DNA from: Cryptomeria japonica
Taxonomy: Eukaryota > Streptophyta > Pinopsida > Cupressales > Cupressaceae
Assembly (NCBI RefSeq): GCF_030272615.1
Contig: NC_081410.1
Location: 228,940,915 to 229,004,914, forward strand
Direction of reading: 5' to 3'
DNA length: 64,000 nt
Each line of letters begins with the position of its first letter. Within the stretch, counting starts at the first letter, position 1. The notes under the pieces were generated by a model. That model had not been told where the DNA came from, did no database searches, and worked only from the letters and a program-made list of their open reading frames with translations. Of this stretch, positions 48,041-59,944 are shown in pieces. A program made the position numbers and the translations under genes.

Positions 48041-50414
48041 TTTTTAAATATAAAATGAAATTTTGATTTATTATTTTTACTGTAAACAATTTTTTTGAAT
48101 TCAATAGATGAACAAAACAACATTTTTTTAATATTTTGTTTTTCCTCCACATCATTTAAGTATTTCTAAAGTCATAGAATTGTTAAAAAAACATTCTAAA
48201 CAAATCTAAATTGTAAAATGACATAAATCCAGTGAAAATCACAATTGATATCAATTGTTTGAAAACAATTATTAGTTGTTAAGTCAAACATGTTTATTTT
48301 AAAATATTTAAACATAAATAAAGATAAATGAATGTTACAAATGAAAAACATGTGAGTGCCAACATCTCATATTTATTTCCAATGATTAATTGGATTGAAT
48401 AAATAAAAAGAATATAACTAAATACAATAGTATTACTATGAGTTAATTAAAAATATTTATTTATTATACATTGATAGATGTATCAAATAATGTCAATATA
48501 GGGAAAAGCAAAGGATGTATGCATAAATAAAATTATTATATTGTAATTGATTATTTCATCACATTATATTTGATAGAACATATAACTTAAATAATTGAAA
48601 ATAATAATTTTAATAAAAAAGGAGAGTGAAATTAATGTAAATTGGTAGTTAATTTATTTATTTTATATTAATATATAAAGCAATACTATAAGCTAGTGAC
48701 AAATATTTCACACCAAACTCCTCCTATAGCTTCTTTCATCCTCTCCACTAAAAAATATCCTCCCTTATAGTGTGTCTAGTCTAGCCATCATCTCTATGAT
48801 CTTGACCATCAACCACAACTTAGATTGATTCCAATCTACCTTATTATCTAACTTTCTTCAAATGATGGAGAATAGGATACCTCTCATGTAACTTCTATTA
48901 AAGTACCTATCCACTTGAATATATGCATCTTATGTTACTCCTACAACACATATCCTTTCCAAACCATTCCTCCTACAGGTTCAAGTGATTCTATTGTTTC
49001 TTTTTCTACTACAAGCCTTTGATTCTGCATTCCCAGTTATCTCCATTTTGGAAGACACATGAAGGGACATTTTTTATTAGATCAACTCTTACATGAAGAT
49101 CTTGTTGATTTATGTTTTAACAAATCTTAAATTAGATGAGAATGGAAAATGAAATCACATCTCTCTTGAAAGGTATCAAAATTTAAAATATAAAATGAAT
49201 AAGCCCAAGGGTATTTTTAGTTAGGCCTTGACTTGTATAATCTACTTGTTCATTATTTTATTCATCACATAGAGGGACTTACAAAATTATTGACTTGTAT
49301 AATCTACTTGTTCATTATTTTATTCATCACATAGAGGGACTTACAAAATTATTCACTGAAATGTTAAATATGAGGGTTAGATATATAAAAAAATTGTACT
49401 TGTAGTATCCCAAACCCTAAAATGGTTTTTTGATCTCATATTGGATTATATTTTATTATTGAAAACACTTGGGTAAGATATATATTTTTACACTTTTGAA
49501 TATTTGTTTTGATTTTAAATTTTCATTATAAAAATATATCAAAAGATGGGGTAAGAAATGAATATCGTTTATAAATCCTCATCTTGAAATTCTATTGGAA
49601 TAAAAGAATGCATAAGCAGATAGATCTCAATGTAACTAATATTTTTTAACGAAACACAACCATAGTGCTACAAATAATTGAAATCTTCAAAGGATTCAAA
49701 TCATAAACAATAGATTGAACATCCACTTTTGGTGCAACTTAATAAGATTTATACATTATAATAATAAATTAAGAGTTTCTTAGACTAACCACACAAGGAA
49801 GACACACTATTTACAATTTTCTAGTATGAACACAAGATTGACTAAATACCCGTGGCATTCGCATTAACAATACAAATTCAACTACTAGTCGATAAATATT
49901 GAAGTAAATTCTATTAAATTTTCATATAGTTGTAAATGCATTTAAATTACATGTATAGTTATAAATGCATTTAATTAGAAATGAATACATGAACTAATTT
50001 AAACTTAAATATAAAAATGTACTAGAAATAATTTAAATCAAAATTCATACATGTCCTAATTTACACACATACATCCTAATTTACACAGACACACATGTAT
50101 CCTAGTTTACACGTCATGTCCTAATTTAAATCAAATTATGCATTTTTAATTAAATAAATTTTTGTCACACGTGTCCTAATGAATACATCTATACATGCTA
50201 AATAATTAATAACTTACAAAAATTATGCATTTGCATTTAAAAAATTAAAGATATACATGATCCTAATTGTGCATACATCCCCTTAAGACATTTTCTACTC
50301 ATCCACATCACAATTTCCTTTGTACATGTACACACACACTATTATTTAACATCACAAGCTATATAAAAATCAATTCATGGGTTCAAACACATTTACTTAG
50401 GTGTACCAAATAGT
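48041..50414. other. AT-rich spacer with a perfect 62 bp duplication
   Basis: No gene supported. At 49230-49291 and 49292-49353 two adjacent identical 62 bp copies begin GACTTGTATAATCTACTTG. The remainder is unique AT-rich DNA with short unclear frames. Confidence 0.65.
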
Positions 50415-53400
50415 TCATACCACATTAAGCGGTTCAAACCGCTCTTCATTAATACTTAATATTTTCTCATGATCTTCACTATCTAGTCTCCACTTTTGAG
50501 ACCGCCCGCGATGTGGAACTGTATGAAGAATTAGGCCAACAACAATGACCAAGTGGCTATACTGATATACCTTGTTGTCAATTTGGTATTTAGTGAAATG
50601 AATCCCTTGTTAAACAATTTTAACTTGTTTGAAATATGTCCTTTGCACTACAACTGAGCCTGCATAAATGTATAAGAAATGATAAATTAAAAATTTGTGT
50701 AAGCTATGTATAAAAATTAAAATATGCACATGTGCATTTAAAATAAATAAATAAATTTAAACATTTAAATCAGTTCAAACCTGTGGGAAAGGACATTTCA
50801 TCGCTCATTTCAGATTTTGTTAACTTCTTTCTCTCTTCTATGCAACGCAATAAATAATAACTAACACCTTCTATATTTCCATCTTCTGCTATGACTACAA
50901 AAATATCTCCTACAATTCGAAACAAGTTATAAATTTAAAATATACTCGATTAAAAACTTATAATATTTGTACATGTACACAACATTTTTTACAAGATTTA
51001 TATATATAATAAATATGTATACCTTTTTTAATCAATCCTGAAATATGGTCATAATCAACAGAAATCAAAGGAACGTCTTCAAAGATTTTGTCCTCATTTT
51101 TCTTGTATGTGTCAATAACATCTAGTGGCACCAGACATATCGAAGCTCTTGGTTCTTGCAATCAACATAGTTTTCCAAAATGCAATCAAAATAAAAACAT
51201 GAATAATCCCTAGTGTATAATGTCCATGGGCGATTATCTGTACTCATGACACAATGCAAAGATCTTGTCTTCTCCACACTCTTGCATCCATGCATTTATC
51301 TTCTATCCACATCTGCAAAATGTACATGTGTACACGAACATGCATATCAAGTTGTTTTTAAACATTGAAACTGAACATTTTAAAAAATTAAAAACATTAA
51401 AAGAGATCACATACTAGTTATCTCTTCAAACACTCTATATGGAATGGGCTTGTGTGTTCCCAAAGATGAACCGAGATAATTAGGTGCACAAAGTGTTTCT
51501 TACACCATTCAACAACATCATGTGCATCATCTATATGATCTCCTGTATAATTTATTTGATGCTTTCTTAGAGCACGTTTTATACTACAACTCCTGCACCA
51601 TCATGTTCACCTTTTCCATGACCACTCTAAAAAAAACTCCAAACATGTGGTATTTTTTCATTTCAATGATATCTACATAGTACATAAAATGGCCTCAAAT
51701 ATTTAAATTGTGTCGCACATCCATCAGACCAAACAAAATGTTTAACTATTGTTATGCCTCTCTCTTTCAAATATTCAAAAAACTTCTTAAAGCAATGTTG
51801 TACAAAAAGTGTGTCATGCTCCTTATCATCACTAATATAGAAGTGGTACTCTTTCTTAATGACATGATTTTCAAATATACTATTAACACCATCCAAATCC
51901 ATTTGTGCATGTCGATAACACACATGCACCATAATAGTGATTTTCTTTGAAAAGTAATACTCTAATTGAATCTCTTTTTGTTGTGCAAAAGAGTAATTTT
52001 TTGCGAAGTCCACTACTGATAGAATAGTTCCAGGTGGGAAAGTGTCTCTTAATGTTTGAAATTTTCATGCTTGCCACTTGGAAAAAAAACCATGGCATAT
52101 GTATAAGTTTATGAAATTACAAAACTTTTCCATAAATGTTCCAATAGGTATCTCCTCTTCTACATAATCTAACCTATTAGATTCCTTTCCAAAATTTGTT
52201 TCAATTTTTTTGTACTTGTAACTCTTGCAATTTACCATCTTCATCATGTTAGTATCTTCATCTCTCAAAGGAAATTTAGCCAACTCCCCACATGTTCCAC
52301 AAATTTCTTTTACGCAATTTATTTGACTGATTGCATTATCATCTGATTTATCATATAAGATGGATGCTATGAATTGACTTGTTCATTTAGGAGGAGCTTT
52401 TTCATAACCATCACTATCTTCTCTAATATTTAGTAGAGATCAAATTTGATGTTATAACGACAACAACAAGTTTCTAAGACTTTGTTTACCTTCACATAAT
52501 ATGGCCTTAACCTTTCAAACATGGTTTGTCCAATCTTTATATGAGGGTTTGTTTTAGTAAATAACATGTATACAATTCATATTTTTTGTGTCTAACCAAT
52601 GTTTTACATGGAGATCATAATGATCAGGGCTAATCCTTTGCTTGATAACATCTCTACTATTTGATAAAGGACGAAAATTATCATTCCAAAAACTTTTCAC
52701 CAAGTTCCTAACAACATCTTCAATTCTATCAGAACGAGGAGCTCTACACATAATTTCCCAATTCCCTTATGAGGTAGTATCATCAAAACTCCTTCTCCTT
52801 TTCAAATATTTTGATATTGTCCTTTTACTAAAACCAAACTTAGATGACAGTGAAGAGATTTGTCTTTTTTGAGGCAATATTTCATTTACTAAAGATGTCA
52901 ACATCACTCTTCTTGAAATGGTCTTATCTACTATTCGAGATTATGTTCACCAAACCTTTCTTAACATTTTCAACAATAAATTTTTGTAGCTAAGAAGTTT
53001 TCCTCTTTTGACTTGTTGTATCTATACCCAATGATTTCATTGGATCTATTAAGTCTTTACAAGTAAGTACAATTAATAACAATTGAGCTTTCTCTAGTGT
53101 AGTATCAAGATTATTGAAATGAGACATTATTTCTTTTGCACTTTTATTCATTGACCTCCTTTTAGTATGTCTAGGTTCTTCACTAAGTCATTTCAACTCA
53201 TTCACATCCATTTCAGATAAATGATCTAAATTTTTATAAGAAATATTTCTCTTCACCTATTTAGCTAGATCCACAATATGCTCATCCATACCGGTAGGAG
53301 GTAAGGAGCCTGACCCCTCTCCTTCGACCTCCTTTGGTTCAACTTGGGAAAGATCCTCCTTATGTTATTCAACTAATGTGCTCTTCAACAGGTTCGTTTG

Positions 53401-53519
53401 CCTCAACTCCCGCTTGAGAACTTTCTTCTTCTGGAGCCCATTCTGCACATAATTTAAGATGACAAAAAATATTTTTAATGCAATGAAATTCCAGGTAGAA
53501 TTTGAAACCAAATTTCCAT

Positions 53520-53980
53520 GTCATAATAAGACCTAAATATTATGTCATAATAGGTGGACTATTATGTCATATTTAAGCCCTATTATTGCATAATAGACCC
53601 TAATATCACATGTAATAGGTCCTAATATCACATGTAATATGTCCTAATATCACATGTAATAGGTCCTAATATCACATTAAAGACCTATATTATGCAGATA
53701 TTAGGACCTATTACATATGATATTAGGACCTAAATTATGCGATAATAGGTCATTAATATCACATACATAATAGGCCCTAATATCACATAATATAGGTATT
53801 AAGGGGACTCAAGTATATAATGTGAAATGTTTTTTCATACGTGGTCATATTAAGTCATAAAAAGACCTATTATGTCATATTTAAGATAGGTATTATCTCA
53901 TATAATAGGTCCTAATATCACATAATAGGTCCTAGTATCACGTAAAATAGGTCTTAAGGGGACTCAAGTATAATGTGAAA
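53520..53980. repeat. Short AT-rich minisatellite (AATAGGTCCTAATATCAC) in intron 1
   Basis: AATAGGTCCTAATATCACAT recurs many times at spacings of about 22-40 bp, on both strands in places (GATATTAGGACCTATTA near 53698). It lies inside the first intron of the transposase-like gene, so it expanded after or within that gene. Two longer copies of a GGGGACTCAAGTATA segment (about 53803 and 53957) bracket the right half. Confidence 0.8.
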
Positions 53981-54049
53981 TATTTTGCATACACTTGAAA
54001 ACAAAGTAGACACAGTGTTTGTTTGTTTGAAAGTGTTTGATTGTTTTGA

Positions 54050-54640
54050 TCATGCAAGCACAAATCCTAGGGCTGGTCGGGACAATAGTTGTTGAATCTC
54101 ACTTGGGGGCTTACCATGAGCTACGCAATAAAGAGTGGATACTTAGGTGCTTGACCCCACTGGTTCCCCTCCACGACACTCACTTCTTCAAGGAAGCCAA
54201 GCACCAGTCCCCATGAAAACTCCACATGGTGAACTTTGTATCTCTACTAAGAACTATATGTGTGTGAGCCCCTCCAGAGGTCCGACCTGCCCCAACAACT
54301 AGAAATTTTTGGGCTTCTAAGACAAAAAAGGCACTAGTAAGGGCATTCGTTTAGGTGGGCATGAATCCAATGAGTTAATGTCACTATTCCATTCGAGCAC
54401 CCATTGCTTGCAACTTTTGTTACAATCACTTTTATTTATAGTGGTCTGGAAGAGCTTGGCTTTAGCTTGTTACCACTTTGGGTCGTTCCCTCTCATCGAG
54501 CCTTAAGGGCTACTCATGAGGCAGGCCCCTTTCTAAGGATAAAACAAAAAGAGCCTATTGCTCAAGACATAAAAGACAAGTTTGTTAATTTTAGAGCACC
54601 AATTGAAGTGTTTGCTTAGCTAAAAAGACACTTGGTTTCA
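54050..54640. other. GC-richer unknown segment in intron 1
   Basis: Base composition changes abruptly to higher GC for about 590 bp. Includes GGGCTGGTCGGGACAAT, CCACGACACTCACTTC and GAAGAGCTTGGC. A 71-codon plus-strand frame (54404-54619) has no recognisable domain. It may be an inserted transposon fragment; I cannot classify it. Confidence 0.5.
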
Positions 54641-55210
54641 AAATCTAAATTAATTTATATATTTATAGACTATTTAAATTAAATTACAAATTATAAATTA
54701 TAAATGGGAAAGAGAGGGGTCCTAAAGATCTAAATTTTAAATTATAACTATCTATTATAAATGGACTTAAGGGGGGAGAGAAAATGCCAATTACACAACA
54801 AGCAAGTTAATGGAATTTGAAATGCAAATACACACATTATTTCAAATTAAAACAAAATTATTTTTAATTAAAACAAGAAAAAATTTAATCCTACCATTTC
54901 GAATTTATTTAATAAAAATAACATCATTTAGAATTAATTAAGATAGAATTATTATATAAATTAAATTAATTAAATTGAATTAATATTATTTAAAATAATT
55001 TTCATAAAATTATTACATAAAAATTATTTAACTAATACTATCAAATAAACACAATTTTTGGTACGTAATACATATAAAATTAAATAGAAATTAAATAAAA
55101 ATACATACTTCATCATAATATCTTTGCCTTCTTTGTTCTCGATATCTCTGTTCCGTTTTGGGTGAATGATTCCTTGAAGTCTTATTTTACTTTCTCTTCT
55201 TGTTCCCCAT

Positions 55211-58200
55211 GCTTTTAAAATAATCTTCAAATATCTTCAAATTATTGCCCTCAAAATAACTTTCAAATGTCTTATTTCATTCAAAAATATGAATTATTTT
55301 GATCATTTGTGTGTAAAAAAATTTAAAAAAATATCTATATTTATATGACATAGTAAATTGTAAAAAAAAATGAAAATTTGGGTTGGTTGGGGTTCGTACG
55401 AACGTCGGCCGTTACAAAAGATCGTGTTCACTCGAACTAGGCCGTTATGTGAATGTTTGTGCCATTATTCTGCCCAGGGGATTCGAATGAACCCTGTTAT
55501 GGTTCGAGCAAACCCCTTTTGTTTGAACCCCTATTCGTATGAACTACCCTTTTTTTACATCTCTCCCCAAATTCTTCAGAATTTTAAGAATTTTTGGTCT
55601 TCAAACCTCTGGTTCAAGGCTCAAATTAAATAATCTTGATAACCCAAAAATATAAGATGGTAATGCTCAGAGCAAGCTTTCCAATGAGTATAATTTTATT
55701 AAATTGTGAATTTATTATGATCTTGTTTTTTTAATTTTACTAAATATTGGTTTTTCACCAAACATGAACTTCTTTGTTCAACGCATTGGGAAAAATAGGA
55801 AACTAATTGAAATTTTTTTTGAAAAATATCTATGGCCTAGGTACTGATGTCTTATTTCTAACAAAAAAAATAAAATTGAATTTTGATATATAAAGAACAA
55901 GTTATGTGTTCAAACGTACACCTATGTCTAAAATATAATTAGTCGGACTTCAAAACTTAATAAAATGAAAAATATTCAATTTATCACTATCAAACCAATT
56001 GTAAGCCCTAGATATTGATGTTACAAACCAAAATTTGAAAGAATTGAGGTTTTATCATTCATAGAAAAAAGATGCATTTCGGGAGGCACATCACTCTTAA
56101 AAAATATAGTTTGCTATTAAAAACTACTTTTTGAGGGAGATGGAAAATTTAAAAACAATTCTTCAAAAAAATTTAAAAATAAATAAATATAGAATCTATA
56201 GACAAAATGCTACAAATCACTAATTTACATCATCTTCAAATTCTTAATAGTTTAAAAGTTATAGTTGTCGGAAGTTGAAGATTATTTTTAAAATGTTCAT
56301 CTCAATGTCAAAAGTGACAAAAAAGTGGGAACCATTATTGTGAGTTCACCCTATATTTTTTACATGTGTAATTAACCTATTTATTCCACTTACCCATACC
56401 ATTCTTAATAATCAAACCATAAAGGCCCCATAAAGTTAGGAATTCTTCACCAAAGTTATTAATGTCCCCATTATCCTTTAAATACCTATACCGTTGATCT
56501 TCATCAATCCATTATAAGTTATACTTATCCTCCTCGTTGCATTAAATTCTAGTTTGCTCATTTGTTAGCCTATAGTTGATGTCTCCTAGAAAAAGGAATT
56601 TGCCATATTAAGACTACAATAATATTAAATTTTTAAGGTTTGTAAGGATTACTGTCATCCATCCCATAGTTTTATAATTTTTTGATGCCAATGAAGAAAA
56701 AAAAAAAATTATGGTATGGGTTTGTTTTTCCCTTTTTATTATTCTAAACCAAAATGTATTGCTTATTTTTATTTTCTTTTCCTAATTTAATGTTTCAACC
56801 CAAAAATTCTCTTATTGAAACCATTATTCCTCTAGAACCTTTTTTATTTCCTATTATCTCATTATAAACTATCATTTCATTATATCTTCAAAAAGTAGAA
56901 ATCTTACAACCATATGCTAATGGGTTTATATGAGATAGACTATGTATTTTCCTACAATAATAAGCCCTAACTCATGTCCCCTCCTCCATGGGTATCCTCT
57001 AGAATTTCAACACACTAACTATATGTGCTCCTAGGGGGCATAATTATTGTTTACCTTGAAAAACTTAATGACTCAAAATAGTATTTTAACATCTTTTTAC
57101 CCATGTTTGTTTTGTTTCACTCCTCGTTGCTATTGATTTCTCCAAAATCCATTTTCTCCCTTCATACCATCATCATGATCTATTAGGAAATTCATAAGGT
57201 GTTGGTCTTGAGGCTAGGTTTGTGTGTTGATCCTTTGTTATTACTTTTGGTCTCACAAACTACTTTAGTCACGTGGATGTTATAAACATTACATTCATTC
57301 ATTCGATATCACAAACACATAATATTTGATAAGTTCTTAGGGATGAGATGAAATATATAGTATTCACATAGATCTAGCCTTAACACAATATTATATAGAG
57401 ATTAGATGCTAACTACTCAAATTGGTGCTCCTTGTGAACAATAACTTAGAATGCAAAAGTATGAAACAAATGCAAATTAAAAATTTCGTATTCTAAACTA
57501 TTACAAACCTTAGATAGAGAATGAAAATGGAATTCAAATAAAAATATGAAATAAAACAAGGTTACCACGAAAATACATTACAAAGTATGATTTTCTCCAA
57601 GTGATTTAGGATGTGGATCGTATTTGCACATAAGTTACTTATTTTAATGGAATACAGTTTATGCAAATGTGGATGGATGAAATGCATAAGATAGTGTTGT
57701 CTAAATTTTTGGACAATAGCAAAAATGTGAGACACCCCCTATAAATTTTGTTTGATTTTTAGTTCGTATTCTTTAGGGCACGTTCACCAAGGAGAAAGTC
57801 ATACTTCTCGTGGTGAAGTTTGTATTGTCATCTTTATCATTTGTTAAACTTCAGGCATTGAGTTTTGTTTTTACTTTTATTCTTTTGTTTGTGACTTTTG
57901 TTACTTTAGTTGCAATCGGGTCTTAAAGACCCGATTGTAACTTTGAGTTGCATTTATTCTAAAGAGAGGTTAAAACAAAATTGTCTTTAAATTCTTTTCT
58001 TTTAAATGCAATCAAGTTTTTTATGTTTTCACCCACATTTTCCCCTCCACATTCTCATCATGGCTACCACATTCAATTGGATTCGGGTTGGAATTGTGTT
58101 TGAATTGTTTGTTTTCCTCTTTTCCAGGTGCGAATTGTTTTTCCCTTCTCTTTTTCATTTCGCAATCATGTTTTGTTTTTCATCTTGGTTGATTTTTTGT

Positions 58201-58395
58201 TGATCTATGTTTTTTTATTGTGTTGTCGTGGCCTAGGGCTTCTGTGTTTTTTCGTTTTCGTTTCCATTTTTATTGCCTTTGAGTCTTGACCCTTTTCAAA
58301 GTTCAATCGAATGTCCATGTAATAGAGACTTTTCAACCCAATTACATGGTATTTCATCAAACTTGTGTTTCATTTGGTAAAACCCTATTATCATT
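55211..58395. other. AT-rich spacer with a short TTCG-motif patch
   Basis: No gene supported. At 55380-55560 a patch repeats GTTCGTACGAAC, TTCGAATGAACC, GGTTCGAGCAAACC and TTCGTATGAAC, which stands out from the AT-rich DNA. The rest is unremarkable apart from the palindrome listed separately. Confidence 0.55.
57909..57941. repeat. Short perfect-stem palindrome
   Basis: GTTGCAATCGGGTCTT is followed, one base on, by AAGACCCGATTGTAAC: 16 bp arms with one mismatch. GC-rich stem in AT-rich surroundings. Could be a protein site or a transposon-end remnant. Confidence 0.7.
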
Positions 58396-58427
58396 TGTTG
58401 GCATTTCAATAGAAAGGAGATTGTTGG
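58396..58427 (+). repeat. Duplicated LTR start with intervening PPT-like run
   Basis: TGTTGGCATTTCAATA occurs at 58396 and again at 58422, 26 bp apart, separated by GAAAGGAGAT. The second copy begins the LTR of copia 2. The intervening AAAGGAGAT resembles the copia 1 PPT (AAAGGGGGAGAT) followed by the LTR. Confidence 0.7.
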
Positions 58428-59881
58428 CATTTCAATAAGGATATTGAAGAGGTTGTTGGAGATTATTTGATATAACTGAAGAAGGATGATAACTATCTTT
58501 ATAACATTATTTTATCATTGATATCAAGAAATTGATTTTCTGATTTAGTATGATGTTGCCATATCTTGAGAAGATTGATTTGAAGAGAATTAAGATGTCG
58601 ATAAAAGACACAGAAAGAATGTGATGAATAAGGGGAGAAATAAGTTATTCAATGGGCAACTATTACCGAGTTAGACAATGATGAGATCATGATGTTTAGA
58701 TTATTTTGATATCCTACATATGTTGTTTGATTGTAAGGTTAATACTATACTATGTCACCGAGCAAAGAACCTAGTTGGTAAACCCTAAGGAACCTAGTTG
58801 GTAAACCCTAAGGTTATCGATATCGGTTAATGAAGGCGGAATGTCTACCAAGTAAAGTTTAGTATTTACTGAGTAACAACCGAGTTATAACAGATCGCAT
58901 TGGATGGATAAAAGTATTATTTAATGAAGGATGTTGATGAGCTGGAGATGAATAAATGATTGGTATGCCTCGCATGAAGTTTGTTAAGGATCTACGGCAA
59001 TGGAAAATCAGGAGGAAGATCTACAACACAGATTGAATTGCAATAACCTAGCACAAGTTCCTAGGAAGGACTGCAAGTTCCAAGATGAGGTAAAATGTTT
59101 TCAGATCAAAGGATGCATTGAACCTAGTCAAGATTGAAGATCTGATGGCTAAGATTGATCATGAGAAATGTGATCAAGGAGATTCAACGATTAGAAAATT
59201 GTTTATAAATAAGAAATTGTTGAAAAACAATGTATGCGGGCAAGTGTGAGCACAGGGATGCTACATAGTGATTACCGAGCACAAAAGCTTGAAGACCTGT
59301 TTGAATAACAAAGTAGGGAGCCCAGCAGAGGGACAAGATAAGTCCTATGACAAGATTGTTTTGAGCAAATAGAATCCACTTTAGCATTTTAGATGTGAAG
59401 TTGCAGATATATTTTTATTACTGTTATTTTGTAAGTGACAGAAAATCTCTTAACCGAGTGGACTTAACAGTCTTATTTGTAAACCCTCTAGCAAGGTAAC
59501 ATTCTAAATGAGTGTTTGAAATCCTTTGACAAGGTCACTTCTAACAAAGTGAAGATCCTAACAGATCTAAGGGAAATCCCTTAACTGGGTCACATCTAGC
59601 AATGTGTTTGTAATCTTTAACAAGATTTGCTTTTAACCGAGCATAATCTAGAAGAGTATATTTCTTAGTGGGTCCGAAATCCCACAGTGGTTTTTCCCTA
59701 TTTGGGTTTCCATGTTAAATCTGGTGTTATATGTGTTAATGGGTTAGCATGTTTAGTATTTTTTGGTTATATTGCTGAAGTTTTAGTTACCGAGGTTGAA
59801 TCTGTTGATTTTATGGAAGATTAAGTTTGTATGATTCAACCTCCCTCTCATCTTGTTAGCTATTGGCATCAGAACTTTACA
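58422..59881 (+). repeat. 5' LTR of copia 2
   Basis: About 1460 bp, from TGTTGGCATTTCAATAAGG to CTTTACA. It shares with copia 1 the TGTTGGCAT start, CTTAACTGGGTCAC-like short repeats (59450-59620), and TTTTTCCCTATTTGGGTTTCC-type block (about 59692). Its 3' partner lies beyond the window. The LTRs of copia 1 and 2 are related but clearly diverged, so they are different families. Confidence 0.85.
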
Positions 59882-59895
59882 ATTGGTATCAGAGC
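59862..59895 (+). other. Primer binding site of copia 2, with upstream near-duplicate
   Basis: TGGTATCAGAGC at 59884-59895 is the exact initiator tRNA-Met complement. A diverged near-copy, ATTGGCATCAGAAC, lies 20 bp upstream at 59862, inside the LTR end. Confidence 0.88.
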
Positions 59896-59944
59896 TTGGA
59901 CTCCAGAAGAAAAGTTTAAAGGTACTTGAGGCAAAGATCCGAAG

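Larger units (their letters stand above)
50415..55210 (-). pseudogene. Five-exon transposase-like gene (unnamed plant family)
   Basis: Exons on the minus strand: 55210-55109 (MGNKKRK then basic TEQRYREQRRQRYYDE), 53442-51415, 51312-51023, 50909-50781 and 50659-50415. All four introns have GT-AG ends (donors GTATGT, GTATGT, GTATAC, GTTTGA); exon frames join correctly. Exon 2 holds an HTH-like SKFGFSKRTISKYLKRRR (about 52860-52800), SNSRDVIKQR and HVKHWLD, a Cys motif (CVKEICGTCGEL), then DFAKNYSF, YHFYISDDKEHDTLFVQHCF, HFVWSDGCATQFK and GHGKGEHDGAG (51615 region). Asp in DFAKN, Asp in WSDG and an acidic residue near GHGKGEHD resemble a DDE-type nuclease. Exons 3-5 encode LHCVMST, a Cys-bearing segment, and IAEDGNIEGVSYYLLRC. 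Stops and several frameshifts disable it. It may be a DNA transposon or a host gene derived from one. No terminal inverted repeats found. Confidence 0.72.

Noticed and set aside
54404-54619. 71-codon plus-strand frame inside intron 1
   Set aside because: No domain and no start or splice context; likely incidental to the GC-richer inserted segment.
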